Source: Periconia sp. R9002
Lineage: Eukaryota > Ascomycota > Dothideomycetes > Pleosporales > Periconiaceae
Direction: 5' to 3'
DNA: 64,000 bases
Assembly: GCA_023627715.1 (NCBI GenBank)
Contig: JAMAHW010000015.1
Span: forward strand, 310,001-374,000
The first letter of the stretch is position 1; each line of letters starts with the position of its first letter. Under the pieces are notes generated by a model, which was not told the DNA's origin, ran no database searches, and saw only the letters and a list, made by a program, of their open reading frames with translations. The position numbers and the translations under genes are program-made. Below are positions 1 through 9,800 of the stretch, piece after piece.

Positions 1-1
1 T

Positions 2-1186
2 GTGAAGAAGGCGATTGAAAAAATACACGAAGTGGGAAGCGGACCTACCAATAAATCATCAAACGCGCGGCTGCGAGCGGTTCCTGGATCTCCAAAGCTG
101 ATGCTGGTCCCCGACGATGTGTATCAAAACATTACGGGCAGGATGGAGGTGGAGCGTGGTGGACGAGAAGTTGGTGTTGTGGGTGGCGCCGTCGAAGAGA
201 AGGACCCTCACTCCCACCGCGCACGTGGCACGGGCTCCTTGACAACAACACCACTAACGCCAGCTCCCGCAACAACACCGGCTCTTCCCTCCTCATCCCG
301 TTCGCTGCCTCTTGTCAATTTGGATTCCGAGGCTCACCGGAACTCGACGAGCTCTTTGCGCTCTGCATCCAGTGCTCAAACAGGTTCAAGTACAGATACT
401 CGTCCTTGGAACTCAAGCCGCAACTATCCTTGGGCAAAAGATTCGTCTGTGGACTTTGCTCTGACTTCGCCAGCAACTCCACGCTACCCTCCACGTCTTG
501 GCCCTTCCCACCTCCGCTACGGCTCAGGTGCATCTTCAGAAATAGTCACACCCAGCAGCGCTACGCCTAGCCCAACGCCTTTTGGCTCTTCTCCGCCACC
601 TTCCCGTGGCACGTTCTCCGCAGGATCAAGTCGAGGCAAGTCCTTGGCGCACAGTCGACCTAGTTCCAACCGAAAGAACGTCGGCATTCGCAGTGTCCCT
701 CTCGAGCCCATCTCTGAGAATTCGTGGCCGGCTGGCGCGCAGGAAGCGACTGTCGCTCACGTAGCAGGTGACCGATACCCTCCGAGTTCTCACCCGCTTC
801 CGAGGGACTTACATTTGCCAACAGAAGACGTCGATCACACAACGTACGCGTCTGACGAAGAGTCTGTCGTTCCCTCGTCGAGTCGCCAAAGCCGTTCAGA
901 CAGGAAGAAGGTACGCCGTGACGCGAGAACCCGCCTGGAAGAGCAACGTCAATCCTGCACAGAGGACTCGTTCGAGTTGCCTACTCGTAGGAACCGCAAC
1001 ACGTTCACTGGTGTCGAAGGGATGCCAAAGGTGACGTACATCACAAAGAACACGATCAAAACGGTCAAGGATTTTGGTCGCAGGATCGTCCACAAGCTTC
1101 GCAACCTCCGCCGTCGCAAAGTGAGGAGTTTTGAGCCAAGGGTCAGCATCGATCGCGCTGCTTCTCTCCGAGCTCCGCGTGATTAA
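2..1186 (+). CDS. 3' part of a large disordered, basic-tailed protein (5' partial)
   Basis: The frame is open from the first bases of the window to a TAA at 1184-1186, so the gene begins upstream. The visible 394 residues are rich in Ser, Pro, Thr and Arg with no recognisable catalytic domain. The last 60 residues are strongly basic (KTVKDFGRRIVHKLRNLRRR) and could be a short amphipathic or nucleic-acid-binding tail. No intron signals interrupt it. I do not recognise the family; it is probably a fungal-specific protein with a folded domain outside the window. The coding call rests on length and absence of stops. Confidence 0.7.
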   Translation: MKKAIEKIHEVGSGPTNKSSNARLRAVPGSPKLMLVPDDVYQNITGRMEVERGGREVGVVGGAVEEKDPHSHRARGTGSLTTTPLTPAPATTPALPSSSRSLPLVNLDSEAHRNSTSSLRSASSAQTGSSTDTRPWNSSRNYPWAKDSSVDFALTSPATPRYPPRLGPSHLRYGSGASSEIVTPSSATPSPTPFGSSPPPSRGTFSAGSSRGKSLAHSRPSSNRKNVGIRSVPLEPISENSWPAGAQEATVAHVAGDRYPPSSHPLPRDLHLPTEDVDHTTYASDEESVVPSSSRQSRSDRKKVRRDARTRLEEQRQSCTEDSFELPTRRNRNTFTGVEGMPKVTYITKNTIKTVKDFGRRIVHKLRNLRRRKVRSFEPRVSIDRAASLRAPRD

Positions 1187-2220
1187 GCATGGGGGCTACA
1201 GTCTCGGGCGACGGGTGCTACCCCGCGCGATCGTCAATGTCTATGAGCCATGTCAGCCTTAATGAAGCAGAAGGAGTGTTATCGGAGCGTGATTACTCCT
1301 TTCAATGGGGTGTTCCTGATGTGCTCACTCTACCACCTGCTCCAATCAAGACACCACCCCTTTGTGAACGAATTCGCATTTGGTTTCATATTTTCTGGCT
1401 TCGTCTGCGTACTCCTGAAGCGACCGCTGCCCGGACCCGCTTCCTCATCGATTAATTTTTGTTTCATAACCCCCTTCTTTACGCCCTGCCCTAATGTTTT
1501 GTCCACGATTTGCAGTCTGTCTGCTCCTTTCCGCCAATCTGCTTTACCCTTACGCCCCTTGTACTTTGTTACGATCCGTCGCTGTATACTACCTGGATTC
1601 CTTTACCCCGGAGTTGATCTCTTGCGATTCCGACATTACGACTGGCATTTGCTTTTCTTCTTTTCCCATCGACACTCTGCTGCTTGGGTCAATTTACACG
1701 ATGCATTCTGGCTGGATATGGTTTAGCGATCATGGAGGGTTTCCACTCGTCTCATCTCGGTCTATCGATTCTGCCGCCTCTTTTCTTGCCGCCTTTCCCG
1801 TCGTCATTGTGAAAGGGATTGGTGGGAGTCGGACAGGCTGGGTTGGAAATGATGGATAAAATGGGGGATGTGGTCTCCAATCTGGTGGATCATCGACCTG
1901 TTCATGGTTTGGAAAGCATGCTTTTGTTTTCCTCTATGAATTTTGTTTTTCCCTGGTCTTTTCTTTTTTTCGAATTTGTACTGTTACGTGGAAGGAGGCA
2001 TGCATGGACAATAGGTGTTTTTTTTCTTTCTTTCTGTTTTTTGGTTTGTTTCACTTCTTACTTTTTACCATTCAATTGCGACGAAGAAGACACTTTATAA
2101 CTACTTTAATGGTGTGACATGGTTTGTTCTGCTGGAATGAGGGGAGGAGGGGAAAAAAGGAAAATGGTAGATATGAAAAATTCGATTCGATTCTGTATTA
2201 ACAATTGGTGTTAACTTGCG

Positions 2221-2240
2221 TGTGTGTGTGTGTGTGTGTG
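2221..2240. repeat. (TG)n microsatellite
   Basis: Ten uninterrupted TG units, followed by ACAAAAC. Simple sequence repeat with no evident function. Confidence 0.9.
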
Positions 2241-2439
2241 ACAAAACATGGCCTTTTCTGTCCACCTCCCTCCCCACCACCTCTGTACATAGGTATTGCT
2301 GCTGAGAGTTGCGAAGCATCCCTCACCCCTGCGTGTGCACCAACGACCTTGCACTATTATATATGTTTCCTAATTTCGCCCCTTACAACTATTGCACATT
2401 TATTATTACATGCGTAGTAAGTATTACTAAAATCTAACC

Positions 2440-2730
2440 TTTTCTATTTAGGTATAGTGTAGTAGCCTAAAGGGTAGACTATTGAGAAAAACTCTATTAC
2501 TAATTAGCTAAAATTTAAGAAACCTTATGTAAGTAGAAGATATATAAGAAAGAGCTCTTTCTCCTCTCTTCTTCTCTCCTTATAAGAAGATTTATTAAGG
2601 GTTATAGAAGGTAGATACAGGGGGTAGAAGAGAAAAGAGCTCTCATACAAATAGCCCTGATTTATATGGGCGTGCATCCGGTGGGGTGTACCACCTGGTG
2701 GTCACCTACGTTACTGGGAAAGCACGGTCA
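2440..2730. mobile_element. Possible solo LTR or LTR fragment, AT-rich
   Basis: This block is much more AT-rich than its flanks, carries a TATA-like TATATAAG near 2549, runs of AAGAGCTCTTT and AGAGCTCTC in opposite sense, and then changes abruptly to GC-richer sequence near 2670 (GGTGGGGTGTACCACCTGGT). That composition and a promoter-like core are what fungal LTRs look like after repeat-induced mutation. I did not find paired TG...CA ends or a target-site duplication, and no gag or pol frame is present. It could instead be an ordinary AT-rich spacer. Confidence 0.35.
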
Positions 2731-2907
2731 AAGAGTCTATCATGTGGATAGCCGTAGACGTGTCTAGGCAGTAGTAGGCGGAGGCGGACTAGGTGGTGGG
2801 GTAGGCTCTGGAAGAGGGGACGAGGGAAACTAGCATAGGGGGGTATAAAGGAGAGCCAGAGGGCAGAGTAATGCGAGTCTCTAATGGGATTGATGGCCTG
2901 GACTGTA

Positions 2908-3594
2908 TTATATACCAATTACGGTGCCTCCACCATCCCCGCCTCCAGGATCCCCAACCTCCAATGTCCCCGCCCCTCTTAACGAATCACCCGTTTGAAC
3001 AAACTCGTTAGCTAGCACATCGATCGGAAACGACTCATAAGGCGTCCACTGGCCATATAACGGCCCTGCTGTCAAATGTTCTTCCAGAAAATGATACACC
3101 TTCTGATACACAAACACCGACGATTCGTGCAAGACGGTATATTCATCCGTCACCGTTGTCGTGTTGACAGTTTCCTCCTCAGTCAGCGTCTTCTGTCCCC
3201 ATTCTCCTTCCACCTGGAACGAGAAGCCAAAGCATTCAAAGCCCGAGGCGACGGAGAGCCGCTCGCTTTCTTCGTGGCTATTGAGCAGGCGGAGCGTTGT
3301 CGCCGTCTGTACCTCGTGGGTAAAGTCATTAGAGCTCGTGTTCTCATACGACCATTGGAGTTCCCATTCGTAGCCTAGGAGTTTGACCATCCTTCGTCTC
3401 TCTCCGCTACTATTGTTGGGGTCACAATAGACGACGTTGCGATCAGGGTCGGTCTTGTAGACTTGGCATTTGGGCGCTGTCTGCAACACATCCAGAATTG
3501 TTAATACGTATCAATTGATGACAAAAAAGGACGGCTGTCGGAGAGGTAATGGCTTTATTCAATTACTTACGTTGCCAGGTATCTGGTTTGTCAT
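2908..3594 (-). CDS. Hypothetical protein with aerolysin/ETX-MTX2-like strand pattern
   Basis: Two exons on the minus strand: 3594-3571 (M-T-N-Q-I-P-G-N) and 3480-2908, joined across a 90-bp intron with a GTAAGT donor and TTGCAG acceptor; 198 residues. The middle (about 60-150) alternates Ser/Thr-rich amphipathic stretches with hydrophobic ones (FECFGFSFQVEGEWG, then TVNTTTVTDEYTV, then SVFVYQKVYHF). This resembles the strand-hairpin-strand region of aerolysin-type beta-pore-forming folds, where a Ser/Thr-rich insertion hairpin is followed by a conserved edge strand. No signal peptide is visible. The C-terminus is Gly-rich. Family assignment is inference from pattern only; the splice model itself is well supported. 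An additional upstream exon cannot be excluded. Confidence 0.6.
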
Positions 3595-3854
3595 TCTGCT
3601 CTTTGTTTCTGGTACGGTGCTCTGGATCAGAGGTGGGAACTGAAAAACTGAAAAGCTGACTCGGATGCTTCTTGAAATCGGTACACACACATACATATCA
3701 TACATGCTAAAGCATCATCCTTTGTTTCTACATAGTTCTCCGGTTTCGCGATGTTTTTTCATTCGACCGGGACGGTCTCATACTCATAATTACGTCGCAC
3801 GGCATGCTAAAGGTTTACGTGGGACTGTTCCCGTACTTATGAATTTGAATTAAG

Positions 3855-4040
3855 CATTACAGAGTATTGCTGCCCTGGGTATCGACACAGGTAGGGGAAA
3901 CACTAGGTACCGTCTCCGGCCAGGACGGGCGCATAGGCAACTGTATGCGCTCGTGATATGAAGCTGATGTAATATTCAGTTGGTATCTCTCTCCGTCCCA
4001 TGGTTCCATGGAACCATCCACCATCCACCACCCAAATTTC
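3855..4040. repeat. Dispersed repeat R1, copy a
   Basis: Begins ACAGAGTATTGCTGCCCTGG and continues through GTATCGACACAGG, CGGCCAGGACGG, TCTCCGTCCCATGGTTC and GGAACCATCCA. The same ordered blocks occur at 41468-41640. Unrelated single-copy sequence surrounds both copies. Confidence 0.75.
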
Positions 4041-4517
4041 ACTCTCGTACTCATAATCACGTCAAACGGCACGATAAATGGTACGCGAACGCTTTGATAT
4101 ACATATGCGTCCGATCAATCACGCAGGTGGATATTGTCATAAAGACTTTGGCATTACTTATCATCGCAGGAGCGATTCTCTGTTGTGAAATGGGGATGTA
4201 GGCAGAATTAAACTATCTGATCACTAGGCTAGTTTTGGCACTAGAAGCGCGTGGCTAACTTATTGCGCAGACACTTGTTTACAACGAGTTGCGCGTAGCC
4301 CTTGTCATGACTGCTCGCAAATATGATATAAAGCCCACCTATGATGAGTTGGGATGCGAGAGAAAAAGAGGGGCAGGGTATGTTTGCAGGTTTGATGGAA
4401 AATCTGGGTTGGATGGGAGAAGAGTGCAGGTCGGTGCTGGGTGAGCGTGCCGTACCAAACTACATACATGTACAAGGTTAGGCGCGCATCCGATGGATTA
4501 AGTATCCATGCCGTGTG

Positions 4518-4627
4518 ACTTTGGCGTAGCGTTAGATCACAGAATCGATCCGTGAAGAAATTAAAAAAGAAAAGGTCTGCTTGCATCGAGTTTACAAAAC
4601 TGGAACCGGTAATCATGTGTGGGTTAC
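4518..4627. repeat. Dispersed repeat R2, copy a
   Basis: Shares GACTTTG(G/A)CGTAGC, TTAGATCACA, ATCGATCCGTGAAGA, an A-rich spacer, TTTACAAA and CGGTAAT(C/T)ATG in the same order and spacing with 7289-7395, in direct orientation 2.77 kb away. Confidence 0.75.
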
Positions 4628-5506
4628 AGTAGGACAGAGACGGGGCGGCGGCTACACAAACAAGGCCAAGAACATGATGCCTAACAAGAAATGATTCGCG
4701 TTGAGTGTCTCTCTCTTCTTTTTTTGGTCGTTGTTGTTAGGGTAGCTGCAATGCAATGCATGGGCGGGCGGGCGAGTAGTGAGTGGTACTTTTAGCCCCC
4801 ATAGGTGGGTGCCGTGCGCGTGGTGCCGCCTTTGAACGGAACCTGGATTGGTTAAAAACGAAAATCTCCTCCGCGGAGCGTAGAGGGAGTGGAAGATGAG
4901 GGTTTGGGAGGTTTTGTAGTTGGAGATAGGTACCTAGGTATTGAAGGTTGGAAAACTAAGAAGGGGGAGGGGGAAAATGTAGGGAAGTGAAGGATTTGTG
5001 TGTTGGTTGGGAGTTGGGGAGAGGGTGGAGAGATGGATGGAGCCGCGCAGCAAGGTAAGGCAGGGCACCCGCATTGGTAGTACTTGCTTGCTGCGGAGGG
5101 ACGGAATGAGATGGGATGGGATGTCAGTTTGAACTTTTTATCTTCAGCGAGAAAGGAAAGATGGAATTGAGTGCTAGTATTGAGGTGTGGGAAATCTGTA
5201 GTACGTTTATTTGACAATGCCATGAGGAGGATGTGGAAGTATGTGTGTGTTTGGTCTAGTTGGTTAGGTATACCTAAGATATTTGTCACTGGGAAAGAAT
5301 TAAATGAATCCTTTTTGCCTTTGAAGGATGCGAAATACGTATCAATTAATGTTTGTATGCACGGCAGTGGGTCTGTAGGAGTTTGAAGGGAGCGCGGCGC
5401 ATAGGGTTACAGGCTCCTACCACTCATTTATTCTCTATGCTGTGTACCCTTATTTAACCCCTTCGTGTAACACCCAGCCTCGTTCCCCTACACAAGCCAT
5501 CAATCA

Positions 5507-7102
5507 ATGTCCAACATCCCTCTCCCATCCAACAGCACCAACCCTATTTCGCAAGGCTGGGTATCCTCCCCCAACCGCCGCGGCACGGCTGATATCCTAG
5601 TCTCCTGCCTCTTCACCACCGTCCTCTGCTGCTGGACCTCCGTCTACCCCAATATCCCCGCGGTAACGGAATCAGAATGGCATCAGATGTACGATAAATT
5701 TAGCCTCGCTGCGCTCGCGATCGTGGGACCGGAGTTTTTGTTGGGCATTGCGGCTGGGCAATTTGGGTCTGCTGCGGCGAGTGTGAAGGTAACCAGTGCT
5801 CCCTTCTTACTGTCCTCCAATCCCATTAAAATAAAAAAAATATCGGTATGGAATATGAGTGGGGGCTAATTTTTTTCGTCTCTTCCAGGCGTTCAAAGAA
5901 GCCGGGTTTACGGAGTGGACGCTCACGCATGCGTTTTACGCGGACATGGGTGGTTTCACGTTGCAGGTTGAGTTGGGTGGAGAAGAGGTGCTGTTTCCGG
6001 TTGATTCTCGACAGGTGCTGTTTTTGGTTCAAGAGGGGGTTTTGGAGATTCCGAGGTTAGCGAGAGGCGAGATTCGGGATAGGAATAAGGCGGATGGGCT
6101 TGCGAGGTATGTTGGAAGAGTGTTTATGTTTTTTTATTGTTTTGTGGAGGAGGAGGGCTAATGGAGGATTAGGTTTATTACGATTATCCAAGCGATCTGG
6201 TTCCTGGTGAATACGCTCGTGAGGGTGGGTCAAGGCCTTGCGATCACTACGTTTGAGCTCTCGACGTTGTCGTTCATTGTGGTCATGTTTGCGACGTCGT
6301 TTTGCTGGTTTTGGAAACCCGCGGATGTGGCTACGTCGACGATGCTTGTCTGCGATTACAGCATCGAAGAGATTCTCCGCAAGGTACTCTTCCTTTCTCC
6401 CTTTTCTAACTTCTAATCTACTGAAACTTACACATTCACAAGGCAGGCAAAACAAACACACCCTGGACGCAAACCCCTCTCGACTTCATCAGTCGCCGCG
6501 AGTACAGCCTCAGCAAACTCTGGGCTTATTACGTGGCACTCGGGAGAAAGATGCACGTTCCAATCTTCTCGCGTCCCATCACCTCCAGGCCGCGGAACCG
6601 GATACCGAGTGATACTTGGCTGAAAGCGAGCCTACGGTATGAAGTTTTCTGGGCGGTGTTTATTCTGGGGTTTGCGGCTACGTTGATGGCGGGTTGGAAC
6701 TTGCATTTCCCGACGAAGACTGAAAAATTATTGTGGAGGGTTGCGACTGGGTATAACCTTTTCTACAGCGTAGTTGGTAGTTTGTTGATCTACTTCATGG
6801 AACACGTTCTCCCGCGGTATAAGAAGGGTAGGAAAGTGGGTTGTGTGGAGAGCAAAGGATCAGCTTCACTAGACACCACGACGACGCGAAGAGGGTATCT
6901 AGGAAAGCTACGCAATGTTTCGGAACCGTATGATCCGGAGCTGGAGGTGGATTTGTGGTTTCTTATATCGGCGACGCTGCTTTGCGTAGGGTATTCTGTT
7001 TGTCGGGTGTATATCTTTGTGGAGGAGTTTGCCGGGTTGAGGGAGTTGCCGGCGTCGGTTTTTGAGACGGTGGAGTGGTCGATGTATGTTCCACATGTTT
7101 GA
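5507..7102 (+). CDS. Fungal multi-pass membrane protein of unknown function
   Basis: Four exons: 5507-5788, 5889-6106, 6173-6383, 6443-7102; introns of 100, 66, 59 and donors GTAACC, GTATGT, GTACTC; 456 residues. All junctions keep frame. Hydrophobic segments occur near the N-terminus (SCLFTTVLCCWTSVYPNIP, AALAIVGPEFLLGIAAGQF), in exon 3 (two helices around LSFIVVMFATSFCWFWKP) and in exon 4 (four helices including FWAVFILGFAATLMAGW and LWFLISATLLCVGYSVCRVY). The SEWHQMYDKFS, FHFP-like (NLHFPTKTEKLLWR) and terminal EWSMYVPHV elements match a widespread, uncharacterised Pezizomycotina membrane family I recall; I cannot name a function. The ATG follows a pyrimidine-rich leader. Confidence 0.85.
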
Positions 7103-7288
7103 AATGGTTAGTGAATAAATGGATGTTGTATTCGGATAGATATTAGAAAATTTTAGAACTGGAGAGAACATAAGGTGTAGAAGTGGTTATGTAAGAATGT
7201 ACCTAAATTGTCAAAGATCATAGTTCTATTTGTCTGATAGTATAATCATTACAACTGCCCCAGTATGATCAGTTTTGTATTAACAGTG

Positions 7289-7395
7289 ACTTTGACGTAG
7301 CATTAGATCACACGATCGATCCGTGAAGATGGAAAAAAAATGGTTTTGGGGATTTGAATTTCAATAACTTTACAAATTAGAGGCGGTAATTATGA
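7289..7395. repeat. Dispersed repeat R2, copy b
   Basis: Direct-orientation relative of 4518-4627 (see that entry). It ends a few bases before the stop codon of the minus-strand ORF at 7402, so it sits in that gene's 3' flank. Confidence 0.75.
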
Positions 7396-7401
7396 TTATG
7401 C

Positions 7402-7817
7402 TCAAGTGAATTCAGCCGAGATCAGTGTTCCCCTAGGGATTTCACAACCATCCAAGTAAAGATTCGAAAGAGCCAGAAAGCTTCCCTCGACAGCCTCATC
7501 CACTTGCTTAACATCCATCTTCTGCAACTTCAAAAGCGAATGGCTATCGTGGATGACAACCTGGTGCGGGCTGACCCTTGAGATCGTGGCTAACATATGT
7601 CAGTCTAATGAAAACAACACTGGTCGTGTGCATACTCACTTCGTACGTTCGTTTGATCCGGAAGGGCGTAAAACGCTGGATCGTTGAGCCAATGCTTAAG
7701 AAGAGGGAACAAATAAGCTATCTTCGCCCCAACGGCGAATGTAACGAGTATAGGAGTCATGCTTGTCGTGACGGCCGAGCCAACAACGGACAGGAGACGA
7801 ATGGTAAGTTTTGGCAT
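7402..7817 (-). CDS. Small protein with hydrophobic N-terminus, uncertain model
   Basis: Two exons, 7817-7640 and 7589-7402, joined across a 50-bp intron (GTGAGT donor, ATGTTAG acceptor) that keeps frame; 121 residues. The start chosen is the first ATG after a TATATA at about 7875-7882 on the minus strand; it gives a signal- or anchor-like N-terminus (MPKLTIRLLSVVGSAVTTSM). The frame is open further upstream, to about 7956 behind a possible acceptor (CTATTAG, with TACTAAG before it), but no ATG lies between there and 8240. No known domain is seen. The intron is the strongest support; the start is unsure. Confidence 0.4.
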
Positions 7818-7959
7818 TTCAGTAGACAAAGTACCGAGTATGGTTGATGCGGTATGGAGTTTTACAGACGCTCTCCATATATGCCGTGTAGTAAAAGCCG
7901 GTCCGAAATCTGCGTTCGCCAGTATCAAGCCAGGAAGTCGTCGAGGTTGAAGCCGCTCC

Positions 7960-9560
7960 TAATAGGTGCGGGACTTAGTACGAAAGATGGGTCACGACAA
8001 AATGTTTGAGAGTGTGTATGGAGTCACTGGGGAATGCAGGTTTCTTGAATATGCGCCTCAGTAGGTGGGCCGAGTTGCTGCGCCTTAGCTATGCAAGGGC
8101 CACCGGTGTTTGTTATCGCCTGCGCCGCCGTAAGCGGCACAGTCACAACAAGGCAAACTTCAGCAACAGGTCGGGATTAGGTTACAGGAATGTGGCACTT
8201 ACGCGCGGGACTCTGCCCTAGGATTGAACAGCCGACGATTTATACCAAGCAGTCTTCTCGGTGATGGTTCTGTCGGCGTAGCTTGACAACATGGTAACTG
8301 CTACGATGGAGACGTTCAAGCGCCTAAAATTCCATTCTTGTGACCGTACGCACGTCTTCAAAATATCCATCAGCACAAAAAGTTCACAATACAGATTATA
8401 CGGCCCTACGCACTCTACTCTGATCATCGTCAGTGTTGACCTTCGAAGATGGATGTGAGCACTCGCGGACCATTACCCATTCGGTCCGCCTCCTGAAGTA
8501 AGCCCTTCTCATCTCTCGACAACAAAAGCATTTTCGCTGATTATCGAATATGGGCGTTCTTTCCAACTCCGAGCATCTGCAACTTGCCCATAATCATTCC
8601 ATCTCCATAGCTTGTGACATCTCAATGTTTCTACTCGTCGTTTTTCAGCGGAATCCGGATTTGCGTTAAACTGCGCTCGATTCGGAAATAAGAACGACTG
8701 ACGGTTGTGAGGTTTTAAACGGTTGCTTTGGTTGTTTTGTTTGGTTGTTGGCTGTTAGAGGATTTCTACTACGTGTCTTTGCGCATGGTTTTGTTTGCTG
8801 AAGCTATCTACTTGTACTGTAGGCATGATTCCTTTCTGGGTGCAACATTAAAGTCCTTGACTATTTACTCAGTTAATTTTCACCTGTGAATAACGCATGG
8901 TATGTTGGATCTTTTCGTTTCTAGATGGGTCCCGCGCATCTGTCTTTCTAGTTTATAGTTCGATTAAATGGTTTTTGTTTCCATGGATAACATTGTGCAT
9001 TTTTGCTGTTTCCCGTATTCCTTTAGAGAAACTCAACATACCGGCCAAAATGATACCGGGCCCTCTAAGATGTGAAAAACAGATTCTAAGCGTGGGGATT
9101 AATAGGATTTTTATAGATCAATTTTATTAGAAAAGGACAGCTGTGGTGTAGTCTGGCTCACGGTGTCCAATAAGGCTGCAGAGTTGAGCATGATTTTCGG
9201 GTTTAGACGGCTTCGAATGCAGCAAACTAACCCCACAAAAACGTACCACGATGAATAGGCTTACTGTGGCAAAAAGCCTTTGAATTTCGAATATGCAGCC
9301 ATTTTACTAAAAACGGTAATGAGCTGCATTCACCTCAAGCTTCATTGGTTGCGGAAAATAAAAACTTGTGCACAGCCTGGCGGCCTGACCCTGACTAGGG
9401 GCTAAGAGTATATAGGAAGAGCATTACCCAGTATTCATTTCTTGAATAAGACATTTCTGTCAACAGCAAGGTCGGTAAATTTGGTATCAACTAGATCACT
9501 ACACAAGGGTAAGTAAAACTAAACTTCCACTCGTATTTCTACCATTCACCATCTAAACCA
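7960..9560. other. Gene-poor spacer
   Basis: Contains splice-like signals on the minus strand around 8100-8200 and a TATAAAT at about 8238-8244 (minus sense) that might belong to a longer form of the preceding gene, but no ATG-initiated frame fits. From 8450 to 9400 I see nothing codable. A TATA-like GTATATAGG lies near 9408 on the plus strand, upstream of the candidate described next. Confidence 0.4.
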
Positions 9561-9563
9561 AAC

Positions 9564-9800
9564 ACAGAGACTGCAAATGGCGACACGTCTACTAATTGTC
9601 AAGTTGGTAGCTCCGACTCTCATCATGCTTCTTGCCAATATGATCTGCCGTTTCATAACGGAATCGTTCTCAAAAACAATAGTCATTGCGTTGAGCACAA
9701 TGCTGTATATGGAGGTCTGTTCGAGGATCAATCAGCCAGGCCTAACCAAAATACAATACTATATGTTGGCGTTTGGATAAGTTGTTGCTCCATATGTTGA
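9564..9800 (+). CDS. Possible exon of a small cysteine-containing protein
   Basis: The frame read from 9564 to a TGA at 9798-9800 gives about 78 residues with evenly spaced Cys (TNCQVGSS, ASCQYDL, SHCVEHN) and a hydrophilic, non-repetitive composition, unlike the hydrophobic overlapping frame that starts at the ATG at 9577. A GTAAGT at 9511 and the acceptor CAAACACAG at 9566 could place an intron just upstream, but the first exon has no ATG that I can join. It may be an exon of an incomplete or decayed secreted-protein gene. Weak support. Confidence 0.25.
   Translation, partial: TETANGDTSTNCQVGSSDSHHASCQYDLPFHNGIVLKNNSHCVEHNAVYGGLFEDQSARPNQNTILYVGVWISCCSIC

Larger units (their letters stand above)
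1187..2907. other. Intergenic region with T-rich 3' flank and a (TG)n tract
   Basis: Downstream of the first gene the sequence is pyrimidine-rich and contains no frame I would call coding; several open stretches here lack codon bias or conserved residues. A perfect (TG)10 microsatellite lies at 2221-2240. An AT-rich block starting near 2430 is described separately as an LTR-like remnant. Confidence 0.5.
3595..5506. other. Repeat-bearing spacer without a convincing gene
   Basis: No frame here shows splice-consistent coding. It holds a repeat shared with 41468-41640 (3855-4040), a pair of local direct repeats (3779-3822 and 4043-4087), and one copy of a 110-bp repeat also present at 7289-7395 (4518-4627). 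The 4860-5290 stretch is purine-rich on the plus strand and gives a long open minus frame (4852-5289) of biased composition that I do not call a gene. Confidence 0.5.

Noticed and set aside
1250..2100. Overlapping open frames downstream of the first gene
   Set aside because: Pyrimidine-rich 3' flank yields Phe/Leu/Ser-rich translations with no conserved features.
4852..5289. 145-residue minus-strand open frame
   Set aside because: Created by a purine-rich plus strand; Ser/Pro/His-biased product, no domain, no promoter or splice signals.
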